From Niabella insulamsoli (GTDB lineage Bacteria > Bacteroidota > Bacteroidia > Chitinophagales > Chitinophagaceae): DNA of 64,000 nucleotides. A program made the translations under genes and the position numbers. Numbering within the stretch: position 1 is the first letter of the stretch; each line of letters begins with the position of its first letter. The DNA lies in contig NZ_CP190246.1 of the NCBI RefSeq assembly GCF_039652435.2, forward strand, positions 372,001-436,000, read 5' to 3'. This document shows positions 57,676 to 64,000 of the stretch, piece by piece. Below the pieces are notes generated by a model that saw nothing but the letters and a program-made list of their open reading frames with translations, had not been told where the DNA came from and searched no databases.

Positions 57676-58113
57676 ATGCGGATGAAGTATTTAGTTCTTA
57701 TGCTGGCCGTTGTTTGCGGCCTGTCGGTAAATGCGCAGCGCAGCTACGCAGATCAGGTAACAGCGACCGTTTCGAAGTTTATAAAAGCTTTGGAAGATAG
57801 CGACTTGCAGGCGCTTCATAGCCTGGCAGCGCCTAAACTTACTTATGGCCACTCGAGCGGAAAGATAGAAACCAAAGAGCAATTTTTACAAACTTTTAAA
57901 ACGGGCGCCTCCGATTTTGTAAGCATAAAAATTACGGATCAAACCGTTGATATTGCCGGAACCACGGCTATCGTCCGCCACCTGTTTGACGCCGATACAA
58001 ATGATAATAATAAGCCGGGACACGTGACCCTGAAAGTGATGACTGTGTGGCAAAAGCAGGGAAGCAAATGGGTGTTGCTCGCCCGGCAGGCCGTAAAGCC
58101 TCCCGCGCAATAA
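57676..58113 (+). CDS. NTF2-like (DUF4440-type) exported protein
   Basis: A 145-residue protein with a signal peptide (LVLMLAVVCGLSVNAQ) and a cone-fold body like DUF4440/SnoaL (ATVSKFIKALEDSDLQAL; VTLKVMTVWQKQGSKWVLLARQ). The start may be MRMKY at 57676 or MKY at 57682. It probably binds a small molecule; the ligand is not indicated. It is tail-to-tail with the BatC-like gene. Confidence 0.7.
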   Translation: MRMKYLVLMLAVVCGLSVNAQRSYADQVTATVSKFIKALEDSDLQALHSLAAPKLTYGHSSGKIETKEQFLQTFKTGASDFVSIKITDQTVDIAGTTAIVRHLFDADTNDNNKPGHVTLKVMTVWQKQGSKWVLLARQAVKPPAQ

Positions 58114-58124
58114 TCAGATAAAAA

Positions 58125-58718
58125 CTACCAGTCTTTCCCTACGCTGCCGCCAAACGGGGTTTTTTTACCAGCTACTTTGCGTTGGGTATTTTTTTCTTTT
58201 TGTTCTAACCGGTCCAGCTGCTGACGCGCCTGGTTCTTATTGAGTTTTGACTGGGCTGCCGGATTGGGTTGATCGGCTCCGCCGCCACCGCCGCTGCGCT
58301 TTCGTTCTGATAACGCCTTTTGTAAATTCTCTCTCGCCTTCGTATCGCTGGGGTTGAGGCGTAAAGCATTTTTGTAAGCCTCAATACTTGATTCAATATC
58401 TTTTTGATTGCTATAAACCACGCCGGTATTGTAATAAGCGCCAGATCTTAACGCCGCGCCGGCTGCTTCAGCAGCGCTGACTTTTTGATAGGTTTTGATG
58501 GCGTCGTCTAATTTTTTCTGCTTGAAAAGCGCGGTGCCTTTATTTATTAACGCAACATACCGGTATTTTTCATCGGTGACTTTGTCGTAGCTCGCCACGG
58601 CTTCGTTAAGCTGCCCCTTTGCAAAAAAATCGTTGCCTTCTTTAATGAAAGCTTGCGGGCTTTGCGCCAATAGTAATTTTGTCGCTGTTAAAAGAAATAT
58701 GGTTAGGTAAAATTTCAT
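58125..58718 (-). CDS. TPR protein, BatC-like
   Basis: A 197-residue protein: signal peptide (LTIFLLTATKLLLAQ), then three TPR-like repeats, including AFIKEGNDFFAKGQLNEAVASYDKV, INKGTALFKQKKLDDAIKTYQKV and YYNTGVVYSNQKDIESSIEAYKNAL (about 24-130). A basic/Gly-rich tail follows. It starts 14 nt after the BatB-like gene ends and probably acts as its partner in the aerotolerance-type complex. The end is low-complexity. Confidence 0.78.
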   Translation of the reverse strand: MKFYLTIFLLTATKLLLAQSPQAFIKEGNDFFAKGQLNEAVASYDKVTDEKYRYVALINKGTALFKQKKLDDAIKTYQKVSAAEAAGAALRSGAYYNTGVVYSNQKDIESSIEAYKNALRLNPSDTKARENLQKALSERKRSGGGGGADQPNPAAQSKLNKNQARQQLDRLEQKEKNTQRKVAGKKTPFGGSVGKDW

Positions 58719-58732
58719 TTTTATGGATGCAG

Positions 58733-59740
58733 CTATTTTCCTGCTTTTTTCTTGCCCTCTGGTAATAATTGTTCCCAGATCAACAGGCCGATCATGAGTG
58801 CCACAAATACCCAGAAATAATAAGAGAAACTCATGAGGTTGGCGTCGCCGGTTACTTTTTTATCGATTTGCGAAAGATTGCTTGTGATTTGTTTTACCGC
58901 TTCATCGCTGTTTTGTAAATGAACATAAACGCCTTTTGTGTTAGCGGCAATCTGCTTCAACTCGGCCTCATTTAGTTTTGAAATAATTTCCACACCGGTT
59001 TCTTCATCAATTTTATTTCCCCGGGTCGAATCATCAGGAATAAAACTCCCGGTGGGAGAGCCGATGCCCACGGTGTTTACCATCAGTCCGCGCTGAGCGA
59101 GTTCTTCCGATTTTTCGATAGCTTCTTCGTCGTGATCCTCTCCGTCTGAGATTAAAACCACGGCGCGGTATTTGGTATCGCGTTCGCCAAATGCGCGCAG
59201 GCTTTCATCAAGCGCATCGCTGATCACTGTCCCCTTCATCGGAACGCCGTCGGGCGAGGCTTCGCTTATAAACATTTGCGCGGCACTGTGGTCGGCGCTG
59301 AGCGGCATTTGCACATATGCTTTACCAGCAAAAAGGATCAGGCCAACCCTGCTGTCGGGCAAGGCGTCCATCAATTTGCTGATCAATTGCTTGGCACGTT
59401 CGAGGCGGTTGGGTTCAATATCTTTTGCCAGCATACTTCGGCTGACATCCAAGGCGAAAATGACGTCAATGCCTTCGCGGCTAATGCCATCGCCGCTCGA
59501 AGGTTTACGCAGGTTCATCACGGCGAGCACCCCAAAAAGAAAAGTGATGCAAAGAAGCAGGAATTTGAAATTGAAGCGACCCGGGCGATAGCGATACATC
59601 ATCGTTTTCACCAAAGAAGGATCACCCATTCTTTTAATCACCCGCTGCTTCCAACGCCTGACGTTGAAAAAGAGCAATAGGAAAAAGAGGATGGCAAGGC
59701 CGAGCCAAACGAAGAAAATATATTGAAACTGAAATGCCAT
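58733..59740 (-). CDS. VWA-domain membrane protein, BatB-like
   Basis: A 335-residue protein: two N-terminal helices (IFFVWLGLAILFFLLLFF; FLLLCITFLFGVLAVMN), then a von Willebrand A domain with the MIDAS motif DVSRSMLAKDI (about 96) and SDGEDHDEEAI. A C-terminal helix follows (SYYFWVFVALMIGLLIWEQLL). BatB proteins are inner-membrane components of a metal/oxidative-stress-linked complex. BatA and BatD genes are not next to it here, only the BatC-like gene. Confidence 0.83.
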   Translation of the reverse strand: MAFQFQYIFFVWLGLAILFFLLLFFNVRRWKQRVIKRMGDPSLVKTMMYRYRPGRFNFKFLLLCITFLFGVLAVMNLRKPSSGDGISREGIDVIFALDVSRSMLAKDIEPNRLERAKQLISKLMDALPDSRVGLILFAGKAYVQMPLSADHSAAQMFISEASPDGVPMKGTVISDALDESLRAFGERDTKYRAVVLISDGEDHDEEAIEKSEELAQRGLMVNTVGIGSPTGSFIPDDSTRGNKIDEETGVEIISKLNEAELKQIAANTKGVYVHLQNSDEAVKQITSNLSQIDKKVTGDANLMSFSYYFWVFVALMIGLLIWEQLLPEGKKKAGK

Positions 59741-59798
59741 AGTTTGAAGTTATGCCGCAAATACAATACCACGACCTCACAAAAGCAACTCGATGCAG

Positions 59799-60710
59799 CT
59801 ACATACGCCCTTCAAAAAATCCATACGCTTTTAAAATATCCTTTAACATTTTCAGGCGTACTTCTTTCATGTCATAATTGGGGTCGTCTGATTCTACATT
59901 CAGCACAAAGAAATAAGGGTGTTTATTTTCTTCGATCCATCCTACGATCCACCCCAATGCATGGTTTTGTTCTGTCTGCGCCCAGCCGGTTTTATAAGCT
60001 AATTTATAATTGGCATTATCTTCAAAAAGCATGGCGTGCTTCACTTTCTGCTGGTAAACTTTAAAAAATGGAAGTTCATCAAAATAAAGCTGCTTCACCA
60101 CACCCAGGTTTTGATCAGGCGTTATTTTTAAAGAATTGTCGAGCCAAAAGGTGTCGATCTTCGTGATTTTATAGTTTTTCTTATCCGTGCCCGCGCCATA
60201 CTTTAAGGAATCCAGCCAAAACTGCATGGTGTCTTTTCCAATGCGGCGCGCTACTTCCTGATAATAAGGAACAGCAGAAGCGCGAAATGCCTGGTACATA
60301 TTCAAATCCTGGTTCCAGGCGGCAACGCTGCGTTCAACGCCATCCCAGGGTATTACCATACTGTCGCTGGAAATTTTACCGGTTTGTAACCCGATCAAAG
60401 AATTGATGATTTTAAAAGTCGATGCCGGCAAATAAGTGCTGTCGCGATATCTCTTTAAATTATAAACTGTGAAAACGCCGGTGCCGTTGTTAAACATGGC
60501 GAAAGTGCCGCGCAGGTTATTTTCCTGGAAAAACCTCTCGGGCATATCGTCTTCGGTTACATTGTTTTGCGTACAAGATGTTAATCCAAACGCCGCCGCC
60601 AACACAGCAAGAACTGCCAAAGACACGACACGGTTTTTTTTCGACCGCGTTGATGGTTTTTGAACGTTTTTATCTAATCTAACTAACCGGTTTTCTTTGC
60701 TTCTGATCAT
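59799..60710 (-). CDS. Class D (OXA-type) beta-lactamase, lipoprotein
   Basis: A 303-residue enzyme. After a basic N-terminus, a lipoprotein signal (SLAVLAVLAAAFGLTSC) suggests membrane anchoring. Active-site motifs: ASTFK (Ser and Lys, about 98-101), SAV (about 144, the S-x-V triad), a Tyr-Gly motif in SLKYGAGT where other class D enzymes have YGN, and YKTGWAQ (KTG, about 239). It hydrolyses beta-lactams by a serine mechanism with a carbamylated Lys. It is chromosomal, with no insertion sequence nearby. The substrate range cannot be told. Confidence 0.85.
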   Translation of the reverse strand: MIRSKENRLVRLDKNVQKPSTRSKKNRVVSLAVLAVLAAAFGLTSCTQNNVTEDDMPERFFQENNLRGTFAMFNNGTGVFTVYNLKRYRDSTYLPASTFKIINSLIGLQTGKISSDSMVIPWDGVERSVAAWNQDLNMYQAFRASAVPYYQEVARRIGKDTMQFWLDSLKYGAGTDKKNYKITKIDTFWLDNSLKITPDQNLGVVKQLYFDELPFFKVYQQKVKHAMLFEDNANYKLAYKTGWAQTEQNHALGWIVGWIEENKHPYFFVLNVESDDPNYDMKEVRLKMLKDILKAYGFFEGRM

Positions 60711-60814
60711 AAGTTTTGCAAAAATAAGCGTAGCGCTGCGTTAGTCCGTTTTTTTAAGAGATTTTAACGGCAAAATGGCATAGGTATTGTCTTATAAAAT
60801 AGGAATAATAAGAG

Positions 60815-61387
60815 ATGAAAGACAGCCTGTTATACAATCCGGGCAGCGATTATCGCCTGATCCTCGATTTGCCAAAAGCGGTAAAGCAGAAGGTGGCCGC
60901 CATAAAAATGGAGCTGGATGCGGCTTACAAAGGATTGGTGGTAGCTTCCGGAGAACCTTTCATCTATGTGGCTGCTTTCCCCTTACAGCAATCATCCGAG
61001 CAAGCGGTGATGGATGCTTTGCGAAAGGTTGCTTTGGGGTTTATGCCCTTTAAAATACATTTGAAAAATTTTAATCATATTGAGACGGAGGAAATTTTTA
61101 TCAATATTGAAGAAGAGCAGCCAGTGCTGAAACTCGTGAAGCAAATAGAGGGCGCCTTGTCGGGGATTCAAGAGTTGCGCCTGAATGCTTCCCCGCGGGT
61201 TACGATAGCAAAAGGGCTGCAGCCCTTTCAGTTTGTAAAAACCTGGGAAAGCTTTAGCGGGAAAACCTTTGCCGCTACCTTCGTAATGAGCGAGATGCTG
61301 GTTTTGAAAAGGCTTGACGGCTATAAAAGCTGGCAAATACTTGATCGGCTTTCATTTGAAAATATGCTGATGCGTGCCGAGGGTTAA
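60815..61387 (+). CDS. 2H-phosphoesterase-like protein lacking catalytic His
   Basis: A 190-residue protein with the two-lobe fold of the 2H (LigT-like) family: YRLILDLPKAVKQKVAAIK, an EPFIYVAAFPL strand, PFKIHLKNFNHI, and RVTIAKGLQPF. In active members two H-x-T/S motifs lie at the strand sites. Here they read Y-V-A and R-V-T, so both His are missing. It may be a non-enzymatic RNA- or nucleotide-binding protein. It overlaps the following leftward gene by 4 nt. Confidence 0.65.
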   Translation: MKDSLLYNPGSDYRLILDLPKAVKQKVAAIKMELDAAYKGLVVASGEPFIYVAAFPLQQSSEQAVMDALRKVALGFMPFKIHLKNFNHIETEEIFINIEEEQPVLKLVKQIEGALSGIQELRLNASPRVTIAKGLQPFQFVKTWESFSGKTFAATFVMSEMLVLKRLDGYKSWQILDRLSFENMLMRAEG

Positions 61388-62544
61388 ACTTTGATATAAA
61401 TCTTCTTTTTGTCGAGCCAATAACAAATGGCCCACATAAATATGATAACGGTCAACGCATAAAGAAATGACCCCAATCGGGGATCGCCGGGAATATGGAT
61501 ATAGATTTTTTTATAGAACCAATTCCAAAAGTTAACGCCGGTATCAGAGGTAAACAAAGCTGCGGTTTTAGGCAGAAAAGCGCTGAGCGCAAAAATGAAC
61601 AGCGGATTTTTTCCAAAAACTTCAAAAAAACGCGTGGGGAAGCCTTTATAGTTTTTTATTTCAACCAGGTAAATCATGACGGATAAGGTGAGCGTAGCCA
61701 GGCCAACCGTATAAACCGTATAGGAGCTGGTCCATATTTTTTTGTTGATAGGAAAGGTTAAATCCCAAAATAAGCCGGTAACAACCAATGTCAGACCGGC
61801 GACAAACAGCGTCGTAAGCGTTTTGAAAATGGCATTGGGGTCGTCGGCCGACGCATTGTTTTTAATTAAACTGCCCACAAAATAGCCCAAAATTACTTCT
61901 ACGATAGCGGGAACGGTGCTCAACAATCCCTCCGGATCGAACGGAACCCCTTCTCCGCGATACATATGAGGCAGGCCGAGCATCGCTTTGTCAATGCCCG
62001 TTCCTACCCAACCTTCCAGGCTATAAGGATCGATGGGGTTCCCGGCCACGCAAACGATCCAATACACCAACAGAAGCAGTAGCGAAACAAACCAGGCCGC
62101 CCTGGGTTTTAGAAAATAAGCGATAACCGATGCAAAGAAATAACAGACGGCGATCCTTTGCAGCACGCCAAAAATGCGAACGCCTTTTTCGGGGTTGTGC
62201 TGGTTCACCCACCCGATAAATTCAAGGCTACCTTCGTGCCAGCGCAGGAAAGGATACCAGTTGAGGAACAATCCGATGCCGAAAATAATCAGTGTTCTTT
62301 TGATTACTTTTCGCCAGAAAAAAGCTGTTCCGGCCGTTTTTAATTTAGGAATTACAAAAGCCATGGCATTGCCCACCGCAAACAGGAAAAAAGGAAAAAC
62401 CAAATCGGTCGGCGTGAGGCCGTGCCAGGGCGCATGTTTTAACGGCCCATAGATATGGCCCCAGCTTCCGGGGTTATTCACCAAAATCATGAGGCAAACC
62501 GTAGCGCCTCGAAATATATCCAGCGAGCGGTAACGTAGGTTCAT
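61384..62544 (-). CDS. DUF5009/HGSNAT-like membrane acyltransferase
   Basis: A 386-residue integral membrane protein with about ten helices. Typical features are the opening RYRSLDIFRGATVCLMILVN, the HAPWHGLTPTDLVFPFFLFAVG segment (about 38-60), and YTVYTVGLATLTLSVMIYLVEI later. Such proteins move acetyl groups onto glucosamine-type sugars. The active His (HAPWHG) is preserved. The substrate here is unknown; an envelope glycan is possible. Confidence 0.82.
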   Translation of the reverse strand: MNLRYRSLDIFRGATVCLMILVNNPGSWGHIYGPLKHAPWHGLTPTDLVFPFFLFAVGNAMAFVIPKLKTAGTAFFWRKVIKRTLIIFGIGLFLNWYPFLRWHEGSLEFIGWVNQHNPEKGVRIFGVLQRIAVCYFFASVIAYFLKPRAAWFVSLLLLLVYWIVCVAGNPIDPYSLEGWVGTGIDKAMLGLPHMYRGEGVPFDPEGLLSTVPAIVEVILGYFVGSLIKNNASADDPNAIFKTLTTLFVAGLTLVVTGLFWDLTFPINKKIWTSSYTVYTVGLATLTLSVMIYLVEIKNYKGFPTRFFEVFGKNPLFIFALSAFLPKTAALFTSDTGVNFWNWFYKKIYIHIPGDPRLGSFLYALTVIIFMWAICYWLDKKKIYIKV

Positions 62545-62625
62545 AGCTATTTTTCTAAACCTTTAAATATACGCAAAATTGCGATTTGGGATTGATGACA
62601 ATTTCACGGTAAGCAGGCATACGAC

Positions 62626-62633
62626 TATATTTG
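62626..62633 (+). promoter_or_regulatory. TAnnTTTG box upstream of rmlB
   Basis: TATATTTG fits the -7 element of this phylum and lies 33 nt before the rmlB ATG, a plausible 5' leader of about 25 nt. No matching TTTG -33 element was found at the usual spacing. Confidence 0.4.
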
Positions 62634-62666
62634 CAATCTGTTTACTATTAAAATTTTTATCCTACT

Positions 62667-63719
62667 ATGGCAGGCAAGACCATTATCATCACCGGCGGGG
62701 CGGGCTTTATCGGCTCCCATGTCGTGAGATTATTCGTAAATAAATACCCCGATTACCAGATTATTAATCTGGATGCGCTCACTTACGCAGGAAATCTTGA
62801 GAACTTAAAAGACATCGAAGACAAAAGCAACTACATTTTTGAGAAAGTAAATATCGTGGACGCGGACGCTGTAAAATCCGTTTTTGAAAAACACCAGCCC
62901 GATGGCGTTATTCACCTGGCGGCAGAAAGCCATGTCGACCGGTCAATTACGTCGCCGTTAGATTTTGTGTATACCAATGTGATAGGCACCGTGAATTTGC
63001 TCAACGCTGCAAAAGAATTATGGAAATCTGATTTTGACGGAAAGCGCTTTCATCATGTGTCAACAGACGAAGTGTATGGCGCCCTGGGCGATACCGGCTT
63101 TTTCACGGAAGAAACGGCCTATGACCCGCACTCACCTTATTCGGCTTCCAAAGCATCGTCCGATCATTTTGTGTATGCTTATGCCGACACTTATGGTTTG
63201 CCAGTGGTGTTGACGAATTGCTCCAACAATTACGGACCGAACCATTTTCCCGAAAAGCTAATTCCATTAATGATCCATAATATCATTAATAATAAGCCGC
63301 TGCCGGTTTATGGTGACGGAAAGTACACCCGCGACTGGTTGTATGTAATTGATCATGCGCGCGCTATTGATTTGGTTTTTCATGAAGGAAAAAATGCAGA
63401 AAAATACAATGTGGGCGGCTTTAACGAGTGGAAAAACATCGATCTGGTAAAATTACTTTGCCAGCAGATGGATGAAAAACTGGGCCGCGATGCCGGAACC
63501 AGCGAACAACTCATCACTTTTGTGAAGGACAGGCCCGGCCACGATTTGAGATACGCGATCGACGCTGGTAAAATCAATAAAGAATTGGGCTGGTCGCCCT
63601 CCGTCACTTTTGAAGAAGGCCTTTCTAAGACCATCGACTGGTTTTTAGAAAACAAACAATGGCTTGAGAATGTAACCAGCGGTGACTATCAAAAATATTA
63701 CGAGAAACAGTACAATTAA
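62667..63719 (+). CDS. rmlB: dTDP-glucose 4,6-dehydratase
   Basis: A 350-residue short-chain dehydrogenase. The NAD site is IITGGAGFIGSHVVRLF (G-x-x-G-x-x-G, about 6-22), and HLAAESHVDRSI follows. The catalytic segment is STDEVYGALGD (Thr, Asp, Glu), then YSASKASSDHFV (Tyr-x-x-x-Lys). Later NNYGPNHFPEKLIPLMI and VYGDGKYTRDWLYV are typical of RmlB. It converts dTDP-glucose to the 4-keto-6-deoxy form, the first committed step to dTDP-rhamnose. The nucleotidyltransferase gene starts 124 nt downstream. Confidence 0.93.
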   Translation: MAGKTIIITGGAGFIGSHVVRLFVNKYPDYQIINLDALTYAGNLENLKDIEDKSNYIFEKVNIVDADAVKSVFEKHQPDGVIHLAAESHVDRSITSPLDFVYTNVIGTVNLLNAAKELWKSDFDGKRFHHVSTDEVYGALGDTGFFTEETAYDPHSPYSASKASSDHFVYAYADTYGLPVVLTNCSNNYGPNHFPEKLIPLMIHNIINNKPLPVYGDGKYTRDWLYVIDHARAIDLVFHEGKNAEKYNVGGFNEWKNIDLVKLLCQQMDEKLGRDAGTSEQLITFVKDRPGHDLRYAIDAGKINKELGWSPSVTFEEGLSKTIDWFLENKQWLENVTSGDYQKYYEKQYN

Positions 63720-63843
63720 AAGGCGGATCGTTGATACCGGCGTATCCCTTGTCTGATAAATGTGAAGCGATTCATGAAAATTTGATGTTTACCTAACACC
63801 ACTAAACCAACTTATCAATTATTCAACAACAATTTAATACATA

Positions 63844-64000
63844 ATGAAAGGCATCATTCTCGCCGGCGGCTCCGGAACCCGATTGTACCCCATTACCAAA
63901 GCTATAAGTAAGCAGCTCATGCCTATTTATGATAAGCCGATGATTTATTATCCATTGTCGGTGCTGATGATGGCCGGGATAAACGAAATTCTTATTATTA
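63844..64000 (+). CDS. rmlA: Glucose-1-phosphate thymidylyltransferase (truncated by window edge)
   Basis: The first 52 codons of the enzyme: KGIILAGGSGTRLYPITKAI (nucleotide-binding loop) and SKQLMPIYDKPMIYYPLSVL. This is the standard N-terminus of RmlA, which makes dTDP-glucose from glucose 1-phosphate and dTTP. The window ends inside the gene. It follows rmlB with 124 nt between, so both feed the dTDP-sugar pathway. Confidence 0.93.
   Translation, partial: MKGIILAGGSGTRLYPITKAISKQLMPIYDKPMIYYPLSVLMMAGINEILII

Overview
The window is Bacteroidota DNA, probably from the Chitinophagaceae or a close relative. The evidence is a FecI-type sigma factor, FecR and an STN-domain TonB-dependent receptor in one locus, BatB/BatC-type proteins, a DUF6702 protein, a TonB protein of the Bacteroidota kind, and promoter elements of the TAnnTTTG class. 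The genus is inference; no rRNA or marker gene is present.

Positions 1 to about 36,419 are a Mu-like transposable, contractile-tailed prophage. Its left end lies before the window, which opens inside the repressor gene. Layout: a leftward repressor (1-171); a rightward early region with a small HTH protein, a MuA-type DDE transposase, a tRNA-like gene, a MuB-type ATPase and many small genes, including DUF3164, a RecA-fold ATPase, an ASCH-like protein and a GemA-like protein (247-10,354); a leftward block with the small and large terminase, endolysin, a 27-residue membrane peptide, DUF1320 protein, portal, a Mu F-like head protein with a nuclease-like C-terminus, a gpG-like protein and a tail-terminator-like protein (10,351-17,578); then a rightward block with protease/scaffold, capsid, sheath, tube, frameshifted tail chaperone, tape measure, baseplate, fibres, a tail protein with a polysaccharide-deacetylase domain, spanin-like proteins and an adenine methyltransferase (17,773-36,323). 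The two virion blocks diverge from a short region rich in ATGGTC/GACCAT half-sites.

The prophage right end, with two TAGGACGG repeats 23 bp apart, sits inside a host GH3 glycosidase gene. The GH3 reading frame runs from 38,101 and stops at 36,413 within phage DNA, so the host gene is broken. Its missing 3' part should lie beyond the unseen left end of the prophage.

Positions 36,420-64,000 are host chromosome. A leftward locus encodes an ECF sigma factor, FecR, a TonB-dependent receptor, a histidine phosphatase and the broken GH3. After it come an isoaspartyl peptidase, a gamma-carbonic-anhydrase-like protein, a kinase-RapZ fusion next to a MurU-like nucleotidyltransferase (likely amino-sugar recycling), a sulfatase, two paralogous M1 peptidases flanking HupE-like and DUF6702 genes, a TonB protein, phosphatidylserine decarboxylase, an NTF2-like protein, BatB/BatC, a class D beta-lactamase, a 2H-phosphoesterase-like protein that lacks its histidines, a DUF5009-type membrane acyltransferase, and the start of a dTDP-sugar operon (rmlB, rmlA).
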